From contig NZ_LMUW01000027.1 in assembly GCF_009765735.1 (NCBI RefSeq), positions 1 through 34,378 of the forward strand: a stretch of DNA of 34,378 bases. The letters are read 5' to 3'. This document shows, piece after piece, positions 1 through 7,776 of the stretch (its first letter is position 1; each line of letters opens with the position of its first letter). The notes under the pieces were generated by a model that worked only from the letters and a program-made list of their open reading frames with translations, was not told where the DNA came from and did no database searches. This DNA is from Xenophilus sp. L33. GTDB taxonomy: Bacteria; Pseudomonadota; Gammaproteobacteria; Burkholderiales; Burkholderiaceae_C. A program made the translations under genes and the position numbers.

Positions 1-888
1 GCGACCGCCGGCGCCTACGCCGACGTCTGCTCGACCGGCCTCAGGCTGGAGAGCGCCCGGAAGTCGGTGCAGCTGCAGCGCGAGGCGCTGGACATCTCCG
101 AGCGGCTGCAGACCGCCGGCCGCGCCAGCGTGCTCGACGCCACCCGCTCGCGCGCCCAGCTCGACCAGCTCACCGCCGCCCTGCCACCGCTGCAGGCCCG
201 GCGCCAGGCCGCGCTCTACAAGCTGGCGACGCTCACCGGCGCACTGCCGCAGGACTTCCCGCGCGAGGTCGCCGACTGCGTCACGCCGCCGCGGGTCGCC
301 GGCCTGCTGCCCACCGGCGACGGCGCGGCGCTGCTGCGCCGGCGCCCCGACATCCGGCAGGCCGAGCGCAGCCTGGCGGCGGCGACCGCCAACATCGGCG
401 TGGCCACGGCCGAGCTCTATCCGCACGTCAGCCTGGGCCTCACCGGCGGCAGCGCCAGCCTGGGCAACGACGTCGGCGGCGGCGACTCCTACAGCTGGAG
501 CGTCGGCCCGCTCATTTCATGGACCCTGCCGAACAACGGCGCGGCGCACGCACGTATCGCGCAGGCCGAGGCCGGCACCCGCGGCGCCCTGGCGCATTTC
601 GACGGCACCGTGCTCACCGCGCTGCGCGAGACCGAGACCGCGCTGGACGCCTACGCCCGCGAACTCGACCGCCACGCGGCCCTGCAGCAGGCCCGCGACC
701 AGAGCGCGATCGCGGCCAACCAGGCCCAGAAGCTCTACCAGAACGGCCGCACCGCCGCGCTCGACGCGCTGGAGGCCGAACGCGTGCTGGCCACCAACGA
801 GGCGGCGCTGGCCAGCTCCGATGCGGACTTGTCGAGCGATCAGGTGGCGCTGTTCCTGGCGCTGGGGGGCGGCTGGGAGAAGGAGTGA
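1..888 (+). CDS. RND efflux outer membrane factor, NodT family (5' partial)
   Basis: C-terminal part of a TolC-like outer membrane channel lipoprotein of the NodT family, which forms the outer membrane exit duct of RND or HlyD/FUSC-type tripartite pumps. The reading frame is open from base 1, so the true start, lipobox and N-terminal half lie outside the window; a GTG at 67 is internal. Family signatures visible are the YADVC segment near the start, the LLRRRPDIRQAE motif (about residues 113-124 of the visible part), the IGVATAELYPHVSL stretch and the C-terminal QVALFLALGGGW. It is a paralogue of the protein at 14642-16099 but clearly diverged from it. Its pump partners should lie upstream of the window. 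The stop codon lies inside a 12-bp tandem duplication. Confidence 0.93.
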   Translation, partial: ATAGAYADVCSTGLRLESARKSVQLQREALDISERLQTAGRASVLDATRSRAQLDQLTAALPPLQARRQAALYKLATLTGALPQDFPREVADCVTPPRVAGLLPTGDGAALLRRRPDIRQAERSLAAATANIGVATAELYPHVSLGLTGGSASLGNDVGGGDSYSWSVGPLISWTLPNNGAAHARIAQAEAGTRGALAHFDGTVLTALRETETALDAYARELDRHAALQQARDQSAIAANQAQKLYQNGRTAALDALEAERVLATNEAALASSDADLSSDQVALFLALGGGWEKE

Positions 889-900
889 GAGAAGGAGTGA
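877..900 (+). repeat. 12-bp perfect tandem duplication over a stop codon
   Basis: Two adjacent perfect copies of GAGAAGGAGTGA, at 877-888 and 889-900. The first copy carries the TGA stop of the NodT gene and the second gives a second in-frame TGA 12 bp later. It sits in the short gap between two convergent genes. A recent slippage duplication is the simplest reading. Confidence 0.8.
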
Positions 901-910
901 GAGAGTCGCT

Positions 911-2149
911 TCAGGCCGCCGCGGCCCGCCGCCACAGCCGCCACACCAGCAGCAGCCCGGCCAGCGAGGTGCCGACGATCACGTAGCCGATCACCTCGAA
1001 GTGCTGCAGCCGGCCGTCGGCGCCGAAGGACACGATGTGTCCGGCGACGACCGAGGCGATACCGCCCGACAGCTGCTGGATCGACGCGCTGATCGCGTTG
1101 AACGAGCCGCGCTGCTGGGTCGCCGGCACCGACGACACCATCGCCTGGAACGGGATCATGCGCGAGAAGATGCCCACGAACATGACCGAGTTGACGACCA
1201 CCAGCCCGACCAGGCCGATCGGCCCGAAGGCGCCGAGGTGGGTGTAGACCAGCACCATCACGATCGACAGCGCGGTGCCAATCATGAAGACGCGGAACTT
1301 GCCCAGCGCGTCGGCCGCGCGGCCGATCAGCGGGCCGAAGACGATGGTGCTGAGGCCGGTCACCAGGTAGACCGTCGGCAGGTGGTGCAGGTCGATGCCG
1401 AGGTTGTTCACCACGAAGGCGCTGCTGAAGGGCATCAGCATGAAGCCGCCGGTCGTCAGGAAGGCGGTCGCGGCGAAGGCCATCAGGTAGCGCGGCTCGA
1501 CCAGGGTGTGCAGCAGGTGCATCCACGGGCTGCGTTCCTGCGGGATGCGCAGGTGCTCCACCACCGGCTCCATGCGCCAGCTGACGAACAGGCCGCCGGC
1601 CAGGCCGAGCGCCGCCATCGCCAGGAAGGGGAAGTGCCAGTCCCAGCGGTTCGACAGGTACAGGCCGATCGGGATGCCCAGCACCTGGCTGGCGGCGAAG
1701 GCGGTCTGGATGAAGCCCATCACCCGGCCGCGCATCTGCGGCGGGAACAGGTCGGTCGAGATGGCCAGCACGATCGAGCCGATCACGCCGCCGAAGAGGC
1801 CGGTGACGATGCGCGCGATCAGGAGCGATTCGAAGGTCTGCGCCAGGCCGCACCACAGCGTGCCGAGGATGAAGCCGGTGTAGAAGAAGAGCAGCAGGCG
1901 CTTGCGGTCGAAGCGGTCGGCGAAGCCGGCGGTGAGCAGGCCCGAGATGCCGGCGCTGAACGCGTAGGCGGAGACCACCAGGCCGAACTGCCTGGGCTCG
2001 ATGGCCAGCGCCGGCATGATCATCGCGCCCAGCGGCGACATCAGCATGAAGTCGAGGATGACGGCGAACTGCAGGAACGCCAGCATGCCGACCACGGACT
2101 TCTGGTAACGGGAGAACGGCAGGGGAAGCGCGAGCGTGCTGGTGGTCAT
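911..2149 (-). CDS. MFS transporter (DHA1-like drug/metabolite exporter)
   Basis: Twelve-helix major facilitator superfamily permease of about 412 aa in the inner membrane, probably a proton-coupled exporter. Hydrophobic segments run through the whole protein, and the loop 2-3 motif A appears as GFADRFDRKR near residue 65. I chose the ATG at 2149, which begins MTTSTLALP. An in-frame ATG at 2182, with an AGGA four bases upstream, would add 11 residues but lies inside the operator. No Shine-Dalgarno is visible before 2149. The gene is divergent from a MarR regulator and shares its operator region, the usual arrangement of a MarR-controlled efflux pump. The substrate cannot be read from sequence. 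Confidence 0.9.
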   Translation of the reverse strand: MTTSTLALPLPFSRYQKSVVGMLAFLQFAVILDFMLMSPLGAMIMPALAIEPRQFGLVVSAYAFSAGISGLLTAGFADRFDRKRLLLFFYTGFILGTLWCGLAQTFESLLIARIVTGLFGGVIGSIVLAISTDLFPPQMRGRVMGFIQTAFAASQVLGIPIGLYLSNRWDWHFPFLAMAALGLAGGLFVSWRMEPVVEHLRIPQERSPWMHLLHTLVEPRYLMAFAATAFLTTGGFMLMPFSSAFVVNNLGIDLHHLPTVYLVTGLSTIVFGPLIGRAADALGKFRVFMIGTALSIVMVLVYTHLGAFGPIGLVGLVVVNSVMFVGIFSRMIPFQAMVSSVPATQQRGSFNAISASIQQLSGGIASVVAGHIVSFGADGRLQHFEVIGYVIVGTSLAGLLLVWRLWRRAAAA

Positions 2150-2158
2150 GGGGTTTTT

Positions 2159-2195
2159 ATAGGTGCCTATGCATTTTAGCATAGTATCCTATGCA
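2159..2195. promoter_or_regulatory. Putative MarR operator: two 15-bp repeats 22 bp apart
   Basis: Between the divergent MFS and MarR genes a 15-bp element occurs twice: ATAGGTGCCTATGCA at 2159-2173 and ATAGTATCCTATGCA at 2181-2195. They match at 12 of 15 positions and start 22 bp apart, two helical turns. Each half-palindrome is ATAG...CTAT, and a further inverted repeat CTATGC-ATTTTA-GCATAG lies at 2167-2184. On the minus strand TGCTAAAAT (2181-2173) resembles an extended -10 box for the MFS gene, so repressor bound here would cover that promoter and the marR start. The regulator assignment is inference from position and symmetry. Confidence 0.7.
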
Positions 2196-2643
2196 CATGG
2201 ATCCGACGCCCAATCCCATGAAGCTCATCGGCCGCGCGGCCAAGGGCTTCGCCCGCATCGCCGACGCCGAGCTGCGCCACTACGGTTTCGCGACCGGTCA
2301 ACTGCCCGTGCTGGTGGCGCTCAAGGGCGGCAAGGCCCTGTCGCAGGCCGAGCTGACCCGCATCGCCCGGGTCGAGCAATCGAGCATGGCCCAGCTGCTC
2401 AACCGCATGGAGCGCGACGGCATCGTCGAGCGCCTGCCCGACCCGGCCGACGGGCGCAGCCGGCTGATCTCGCTCAGGCCGGAGGCGGCCCGGCGCCTGC
2501 CCAAGGCCAAGGCCCGAATGGATGCGCTGGCCGCCGGCGTGCTGGCGGCCCTGGCGCCGCAGGACGTGGCGCACCTGACGGCGCTGCTGCAGCAGATCAC
2601 CGAGCGGCTCGATGCCCTCGTCGACGCCGGCGCGGACTCCTGA
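2191..2643 (+). CDS. MarR family transcriptional regulator
   Basis: Winged-helix repressor of 150 aa, the usual MarR length. The recognition region reads LSQAELTRIARVEQSSMAQLLNRMERDGIVER, followed by the wing with the family hallmark DPADGRSRLISL (about residues 87-98). C-terminal helices would form the dimer interface. Possible starts are ATG at 2191, 2197 and 2218; none has a convincing Shine-Dalgarno, and 2191 and 2197 lie in or beside the second operator repeat, so a leaderless or very short-leader mRNA is possible. It is divergent from the MFS gene at 911-2149 and probably represses it and itself, with relief by a small phenolic or lipophilic ligand. It converges on the Rieske gene with only 3 bp between stop codons. 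Confidence 0.9.
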   Translation: MHMDPTPNPMKLIGRAAKGFARIADAELRHYGFATGQLPVLVALKGGKALSQAELTRIARVEQSSMAQLLNRMERDGIVERLPDPADGRSRLISLRPEAARRLPKAKARMDALAAGVLAALAPQDVAHLTALLQQITERLDALVDAGADS

Positions 2644-2646
2644 AGC

Positions 2647-3693
2647 TCAGGCGCTCGACGCGACCGCCGATTCGCCGGCCTGCATCCGCTGCAGGGTGCG
2701 CCGCATGTGGATGCGCGCCGCGTCGGAGACGATGTCCACCAGCCTGTCCTCGCCGGTCACGCTCAGCGACGCCTGCTGCGCCTCGACGATCGCCTTGTCC
2801 TCGGTGAAGGCGTTGGCGATCTCCGCGAACAGCTGCTCGGTGGCTTCGGGCTCGTCCTGCCGGTAGCCGTTGCAGGTCGACCAGAAATAGAAGCAGCTGC
2901 TCTCGGTCTCGGGCGTCAGGCCGTGGAAGAGGCGCAGCGAGAAGCCGCCGTCCTGATCGCGCCGGTCCTGCGCGCCGCGGCCGACGTCGAGCGCGCCGCT
3001 CCATTGCACGACGCTGCTCGGCGCGATGAATTCGAATTCCTGCCAGCGGTCGACGTGGCCCTTGAAGGACACCGCCTTCTTGTAGGTGGGCGGCGCGTCG
3101 CAGTCGAGCATCCAGCGCAGGTAGTGCAGGCCGGTGTCCTTGGGCGTCACCTTCATCTGCGCATTGACGTGGATCTTCGCGTTGCTGCCGCCGATGGTGC
3201 TCTTGTGCACGTAGGCCAGGTGCGTGAGGTCCATCAGGTTGTCGACCATCAGCTCGTAGCCGGCCGCGATGTGATAGACGGTGTGCTTGTGCGGCCACTT
3301 CGCGTGGTCGTTGTGGAAGGGATAGTCGAGGATCTTCGAGGTGTCGGCTTCGCTCGCCTCGCCCATCCAGATCCACAGGAACTCGTCCTTCTCGACGATG
3401 GGGTAGCTCCTCACGCAGGCCTTGGCCGGGATCTTCGTCTGCCCCGGGATGCTCACGCAGGCGCCGGAGCCGTCGAAGACCAGGCCGTGGTAGCCGCATT
3501 GGAGGCCGCCCTCGACCACCTCGCCGAAGCGCAGCGGCGTGCCGCGGTGGCAGCAGCGGTCTTCGAGCGCGCCGACCCGGCCTTCGTGGTCGCGGAACAG
3601 GACGAGTGCGTCTCCCAGGATGGTTCGGGCCAGGGGCTGCGGGCCGACCTCGTCGGCCCAGGCGGCGATGTACCAGGCGTTGCGGATGAACAT
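2647..3693 (-). CDS. Rieske non-heme iron oxygenase, VanA-like (first copy)
   Basis: Oxygenase component of an aromatic-ring or O-demethylating Rieske monooxygenase, 348 aa, the typical VanA / phthalate-oxygenase size. The N-terminal Rieske [2Fe-2S] domain has ligands C47, H49, C66 and H69 (CCHRG and CGYHG, 16 residues between H49 and C66). The catalytic domain has the mononuclear iron motif DNLMDLTHLAYVH with H158 and H163. The start at 3693 is preceded by AAGGAG at good spacing. Such enzymes need a ferredoxin reductase (VanB type), and none is encoded in this window. It is downstream of the LysR gene and the second Rieske gene on the same strand, likely one operon. Substrate unknown: vanillate-like methoxy aromatics are the best family-based guess. 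Confidence 0.92.
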   Translation of the reverse strand: MFIRNAWYIAAWADEVGPQPLARTILGDALVLFRDHEGRVGALEDRCCHRGTPLRFGEVVEGGLQCGYHGLVFDGSGACVSIPGQTKIPAKACVRSYPIVEKDEFLWIWMGEASEADTSKILDYPFHNDHAKWPHKHTVYHIAAGYELMVDNLMDLTHLAYVHKSTIGGSNAKIHVNAQMKVTPKDTGLHYLRWMLDCDAPPTYKKAVSFKGHVDRWQEFEFIAPSSVVQWSGALDVGRGAQDRRDQDGGFSLRLFHGLTPETESSCFYFWSTCNGYRQDEPEATEQLFAEIANAFTEDKAIVEAQQASLSVTGEDRLVDIVSDAARIHMRRTLQRMQAGESAVASSA

Positions 3694-3744
3694 GGATGTC
3701 TCCTTCTTCGTGGGTGGTGAATCTTTCGCCGCGCTTCGCGCTTG

Positions 3745-4686
3745 TCAGCGGCGCCGCGGCGGAACCGGCAACTGGTCGAAGGCCTTCTTCACCATCTGCC
3801 GCAGCCAGCGGTTGGCCGGGTCGTGATGGAAGCGCGGATGCCAATATTGCCGCAGCATGAAGGTCGGCAGCGCGACCGGCGGCTCGACCATGCGCACCAC
3901 GCCATGCTCGGCGAAGGCCATGCCCAGCGACCGCGGAACGGTCGCGATGTATTCCGGGTGCTGGTCGAGCAGCAGCGGGATGACCAGGAAATGCGGCACG
4001 AGGATGCGCAGGTCGCGGCGGATGCCGGCGTCCTCGACGGCGTGGTCGTAGGGCATGCGCGGCTGGCCGGTCAGGGTCACCGCGATGTGCGGCATGGCGC
4101 TGTACGCTTCCTTGGTGAGCGTCCTGCCCACGCTCTTGTTCTTCACGCTCAGGATGCAGACGAAGGTGTGCGAGAAGAGGTCGTCCTGGAACAGGCCTTC
4201 GCTCGCGTTGACCGCCGTGCCCATCGCCAGGTCGCCCTCGCCCGAGGCGAGCACCGCCGGCAGCCGGTCCGGCAGCACCTGCATGGTGTTGATGCGGCAA
4301 TGCGGCGCGCGCTCCTTGAGCATCGACATCAGGGTCGGCAGGAAGACCAGTTCGCCCATGTCGCTCATGCAGAAGTTGAAGGTGCGGCGGGCCCGCAAGG
4401 GGTCGAAGCTCGCCTCCGACAGCACCCGGTCGCGGATCGTCCCCATCACGTCGAGCACCACCGCCGACAGCCCCTCGCACTTGGCGGTCGGCACGATGCC
4501 GCGTCCCGACTTGACGAAGAGCGGGTCGTCGAAATAGGCCCGCAGCCGCGTCAACGCGTGGCTGACCGCGCTCTGGGTGAGGCCGAGCGTCTTGCCGGCG
4601 CGGGTGACGCTCCGGTCGCGCAGCAGCGCGTCGAAGACGATGAGCAGGTTCAGATCGAGGCGCTCGACCGGCGCGTCCGCCTTCAT
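3745..4686 (-). CDS. LysR family transcriptional regulator (NodD/NahR-like)
   Basis: LysR-type regulator of 313 aa. The N-terminal winged helix-turn-helix is clear (LDLNLLIVFDALLRDRSVTRAG, then LTQSAVSHALTRLR, about residues 10-52), followed by a substrate-binding domain, which in this family binds an aromatic inducer. The opening DLNLL and PLFVKSGRG are typical of the NodD/NahR/LinR branch. The ATG at 4686 overlaps the TGA of the upstream Rieske gene (ATGA), so the two are translationally coupled; a longer frame to 4749 exists but would lie inside that gene. It most likely controls the promoter at 5757-5785 and hence its own operon. A regulator placed between two structural genes is unusual, since LysR genes are more often divergent from their targets. 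Confidence 0.92.
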   Translation of the reverse strand: MKADAPVERLDLNLLIVFDALLRDRSVTRAGKTLGLTQSAVSHALTRLRAYFDDPLFVKSGRGIVPTAKCEGLSAVVLDVMGTIRDRVLSEASFDPLRARRTFNFCMSDMGELVFLPTLMSMLKERAPHCRINTMQVLPDRLPAVLASGEGDLAMGTAVNASEGLFQDDLFSHTFVCILSVKNKSVGRTLTKEAYSAMPHIAVTLTGQPRMPYDHAVEDAGIRRDLRILVPHFLVIPLLLDQHPEYIATVPRSLGMAFAEHGVVRMVEPPVALPTFMLRQYWHPRFHHDPANRWLRQMVKKAFDQLPVPPRRR

Positions 4687-5732
4687 GCGATGGCCGGGCT
4701 GGGCTCGCGCGATGCGGCCTCCTCCTTGAGCGTCTTCTGCACCAGCCATCGGAAGCGGCCGAGCGCCTCGTCGGCCCGGATCGGCTGCATCCTGAAATCG
4801 GGACGCAGCGCCAGGCTGCGCGACTGCAGCGTGATCATGGTGCGGTCTTCCTCGAAGGCGTCGACCACGCTCTGGTGGATCGAGCGGGTCACCTCAGGCC
4901 GGTCGATCGCGAAGTTGTGCGGATGCGCGAAGAAGTAGTGGGTCGAATGCGCGGTCTCGGGCGTGAGCGCCTGGCAGCCGTGGAACATGGCCGCGCCTTC
5001 GCGGTTGCCGTCCGGCGCGCCGTGGCCGGCATCGAGCATGCCGGAGTCCATCACGAAGATGCCGGGCAGCAGGAAGTCGTAGTGGTTCCAGCGGTCGACC
5101 TTGCCGGCGAAGGGCTTGACCTTCTGCACGAAGGCCGGCGGCGCGGTGCCGAGCGTCCAGCGCTCCACGTGCACGCCGCGCTCCAGCATCGTGATCCTGG
5201 GCTGGGTCGCCGCGTAGTCCTCGGAGCCGCCGAGCGTGGTCGGATGCACGTAGGGCAGGTGCGCCAGGTCGAGCAGGTTGTCGGCGATCAGCAGGTAGGG
5301 CGTGTCGTAGTGCGTGTAGCCCTGCAGCGAGCGCCACTGCGGGTCGTCGAGCCAATGGGTGTCCGGCACCAGCGACGGGTCGGCCTTCTCCGCATCGCCC
5401 ATCCAGACCCAGAGCCAGCGGCTGCGCTCGATGACCGGGAAGGTCCTGACGCGCGTGTTCGGCGGAATGCGGGCCTGCCCCGGGATCTCGACGCAGGCGC
5501 CGCTGTCGTCGAACTTGAGGCCGTGGTACATGCAGCGCACGCAGTCGCCTTCGCGCCGACCGGCCGAGAGCGGCGCGCCGCGGTGGCAGCACATGTCCTC
5601 GAAGGCCACCACTTCGCCGGAGGCCTTGCGCCAGAGCGCCAGCGGCACGTCGATGACGGTGCGCTTCAGGAAGTTGTCGGCCCCGACCTCATCGGCCCAG
5701 CCGGCCACGTACCAGCAGTTCTGGATGAACAT
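4683..5732 (-). CDS. Rieske non-heme iron oxygenase, VanA-like (second copy)
   Basis: Second oxygenase subunit of the same family, 349 aa. Rieske ligands are C48, H50, C67 and H70 (CCHRG and CMYHG, 16 residues between H50 and C67), and the mononuclear iron motif is DNLLDLAHLPYVH with H158 and H163. It starts MFIQNCWYVAGWADEVG, closely parallel to MFIRNAWYIAAWADEVG of the first copy, so the two are paralogues, but the C-terminal halves differ substantially. The start at 5732 has GAGGAGA at 6-7 bases. A longer frame to 5831 would run through the promoter and is unlikely. It is first in the operon and overlaps the LysR start by 4 bp. No reductase gene is nearby. Confidence 0.92.
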   Translation of the reverse strand: MFIQNCWYVAGWADEVGADNFLKRTVIDVPLALWRKASGEVVAFEDMCCHRGAPLSAGRREGDCVRCMYHGLKFDDSGACVEIPGQARIPPNTRVRTFPVIERSRWLWVWMGDAEKADPSLVPDTHWLDDPQWRSLQGYTHYDTPYLLIADNLLDLAHLPYVHPTTLGGSEDYAATQPRITMLERGVHVERWTLGTAPPAFVQKVKPFAGKVDRWNHYDFLLPGIFVMDSGMLDAGHGAPDGNREGAAMFHGCQALTPETAHSTHYFFAHPHNFAIDRPEVTRSIHQSVVDAFEEDRTMITLQSRSLALRPDFRMQPIRADEALGRFRWLVQKTLKEEAASREPSPAIA

Positions 5733-5756
5733 CGCTTGTCTCCTCGTTGTGGAGAA

Positions 5757-5785
5757 AGCATAGGGCGCGGGTCGGCATGGATCAA
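5757..5785 (-). promoter_or_regulatory. Sigma-70-like promoter of the Rieske/LysR operon
   Basis: On the minus strand TTGATC (5785-5780) and TATGCT (5762-5757) are separated by exactly 17 bp, giving four of six consensus matches in each hexamer. Transcription would begin near 5750, leaving an untranslated leader of about 18 bases containing the GAGGAGA ribosome binding site. Confidence 0.55.
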
Positions 5786-5787
5786 GC

Positions 5788-5802
5788 GCATGATCGACAT
5801 GC
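5788..5802. promoter_or_regulatory. Inverted repeat upstream of the Rieske promoter (possible LysR site)
   Basis: Perfect inverted repeat GCATG-ATCGA-CATGC, immediately upstream of the -35 box and centred about 45 bp before the predicted transcript start. This is a plausible activator position for the LysR protein of the operon. It does not match the classical T-N11-A LysR box exactly, so the assignment is tentative. Confidence 0.4.
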
Positions 5803-5852
5803 TGTGAATGAGCGGTGTGCATGCGTCGCACGCCGCCGCGGAATGCCTCCGG

Positions 5853-6686
5853 CTAACCCGCGAAGGCCCGATCGAAGAAGGCGCCCGCGCGCGCCGCACT
5901 GCGTCGGGCCCGCTCCAGCAGCGGCAAGGACGCATCCGCCACCACCGGCGTCTCGCACTCGACCTCCAGCCCGGCTGGCAAGGCGGCAAGGAAATCCGCC
6001 AGCGGCAGCTGGCCGTCGCCCGGGTAGAGGCGACCGGTCATCGCCTCGTCGAACAGGGTCGAGCCCGGCGCCAGTTGCGCCGGCGCATCGCAGATCTGCA
6101 CCAGGCACAGCCGCTCCGGTGCCAGCGCGCGCAGGGTGTCGGCGCCGCCCTGGGAGCGGGCCAGGTGCAGGGTGTCGATCACCAGGCCGACCTCCGGGCG
6201 GCCGGCCTCGGCGATCAGCGCCTCGGCCATGGCCGCGGTCTTCACCGCGCTCATCGGCATGAATTCGATGCCGATGCGGATGCCCGCCGCGGTGGCCGCC
6301 GCGCCGTAGTCGCGCAGCAGCACCGCGACCCGCGCCAGGTCGTCGTCGAAGCAGCCCTGCACGATCAGCGGCGTGCCGAGCCTGCGAGCCGCGTCGACGT
6401 TGGCCTGCAGGTGTGCGGCCGTGGTCTTCGGCGTGATGTAGCAGCCCGAGGTGCTCGACAGGCGCACGCCGCGCCGTTGCGCCTGCGCTCGCAGCTTCTC
6501 GAAGGCCTGCGGATCGCCGTCGACCGATGGCCACGGGTCGCCGGGATGACGGCCGCTGATGCGCAGGCCGGCCGCCGCGAAGCCGGCGTCGGCCGCGGCG
6601 TCGATGACGTCGAAGGGCGACGGCGCCGCGCCCAGCGTGAGGAAGCCCAGCGTCAGTTGCGAGGGCTGGCGATGCCGCGCGTTCAT
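5853..6686 (-). CDS. Sugar phosphate isomerase/epimerase family TIM-barrel protein
   Basis: Protein of 277 aa of the xylose-isomerase-like / AP-endonuclease-2-like TIM-barrel superfamily. The metal and acid-base residues expected in the family are visible: E141 in GIEFMP, D171 and H174 in VIDTLH, D200 in QICDAP, R219 in GRLYPGDG and E243/E245 in VECETP. Relatives isomerise or epimerise sugars, dehydrate inosose, or act on aromatic catabolic intermediates such as dehydroshikimate, so the substrate is open. The ATG at 6686 overlaps the TGA of the upstream reductase (ATGA), implying translational coupling and a shared pathway. Confidence 0.87.
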   Translation of the reverse strand: MNARHRQPSQLTLGFLTLGAAPSPFDVIDAAADAGFAAAGLRISGRHPGDPWPSVDGDPQAFEKLRAQAQRRGVRLSSTSGCYITPKTTAAHLQANVDAARRLGTPLIVQGCFDDDLARVAVLLRDYGAAATAAGIRIGIEFMPMSAVKTAAMAEALIAEAGRPEVGLVIDTLHLARSQGGADTLRALAPERLCLVQICDAPAQLAPGSTLFDEAMTGRLYPGDGQLPLADFLAALPAGLEVECETPVVADASLPLLERARRSAARAGAFFDRAFAG

Positions 6687-7741
6687 GAGGGCAGCACCCG
6701 CTGCTCCTGCAGCTCGCGCAGGCGTTCGACGAAGACCTCGTCGGTCTCGATGCATTCGTGGAAGCCGGCGCGCCGGATCTTGCCGGTCTCGAGCACCACA
6801 TCGTGCTCCATGCGCAGCATGTAGTCGACCCAGCCCCAGTTGACGATGCGCTCGATCTGCACCGGCCGCAGCCCGGCGCGCTCGCTGATGCGGCTCCACA
6901 GCGCGCCCTGCTCCGGCATGACGTCGGCCAGCGGCATCGTCTTGGGCGCCGCGACCTCCATGCCGAAGTGCGCCGCGATGCCCGGCCAACTGCGGCTCCA
7001 GCGGATCGGGTCGCCGTTGGTCACGTTGAAGGCCTGGTTGGCGGACTGCGCGCTGCAGGCGGCCCAGGCCGCGGCGGCGCCGATCTGCTTCGCATCGGCG
7101 ATCTGGTGCAGCGACTCGTAGGCCCGCGCCGAACCCGGGAAGCGCAGCGGCAGCCCCATCGCCTTCGACACCGCCGCATAGATGCCGACGCCGAGCACCA
7201 GGTTCATCGGATTGCCGACGGCGTAGCCCGACACGAAGGGCGGGATCAGGTTGCACCACGACCAGCGCTGTCCGCGCTGCGCCTGGCGCAGGAAGTCTTC
7301 CTGGTCGTAGTAGAAGTTCGGCGGCAGCTGGCGCGGATCGCTTTCCCGGCACGGCGTCTGGGTCGCGCCCCACTGGATGCCGTAGAACTTGGCGCCGGTC
7401 ACCAGCACCACCCGCCGCAGCGAAGGCGCCAGTTCGGAGGCGGCCTCGACCAGGTTGCGCAGCATCGCCAGGTTCGGCGCCACCTCGGCCGCGCGGCTCG
7501 GGGCGGCCACGTAGGCGGCGAAGAAGACGTGGGTGATGTCGGTGTGCGCGGCCAGTGCGCGGGCGCAGTCGGCCGGGTCGCCGAGGTCGACCTTCAGGCC
7601 GGTGGTGCCCGGCAGGCCGCCGCCGCCGGAGCGCGAGGCGCAGACCACGGTCCAGCCGTCCTCGACCAGCCGGCGGGCGATGCCGGTGCCGACGATGCCG
7701 CTGGCGCCGGCCACCAGAGCAATGCGGGGCAATGTGGGCAA
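6683..7741 (-). CDS. PRISE-type SDR reductase (progesterone 5-beta-reductase/iridoid synthase-like)
   Basis: NAD(P)-dependent atypical short-chain dehydrogenase. The Rossmann motif GASGIVG is near residues 12-18. Family-specific signatures of the PRISE group follow: VTGAKFYG, PPNFYYDQEDFL, WNLIPP-like WSWCNLIPPF, the GNPMNLVLGVGIYAAV stretch and AFNVTNGDPIRW. PRISE enzymes reduce activated C=C bonds of enones; the bacterial substrates are mostly unknown. The start is uncertain: an ATG at 7774 gives 363 aa but has no Shine-Dalgarno and lies 3 bp from an operator, whereas TTG at 7741 (352 aa) has AGGAG six bases upstream and begins just before the Rossmann strand, so I prefer it. The gene is coupled to the downstream isomerase. 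Confidence 0.87.
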   Translation of the reverse strand: MPTLPRIALVAGASGIVGTGIARRLVEDGWTVVCASRSGGGGLPGTTGLKVDLGDPADCARALAAHTDITHVFFAAYVAAPSRAAEVAPNLAMLRNLVEAASELAPSLRRVVLVTGAKFYGIQWGATQTPCRESDPRQLPPNFYYDQEDFLRQAQRGQRWSWCNLIPPFVSGYAVGNPMNLVLGVGIYAAVSKAMGLPLRFPGSARAYESLHQIADAKQIGAAAAWAACSAQSANQAFNVTNGDPIRWSRSWPGIAAHFGMEVAAPKTMPLADVMPEQGALWSRISERAGLRPVQIERIVNWGWVDYMLRMEHDVVLETGKIRRAGFHECIETDEVFVERLRELQEQRVLPS

Positions 7742-7776
7742 GCTTGTCTCCTGCGGCGCGTCCCGCGCCGTCATGT

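Noticed and set aside
5733..5831. N-terminal extension of the second Rieske oxygenase
   Set aside because: It would run through the promoter, and the Rieske homology and ribosome binding site both support the start at 5732.
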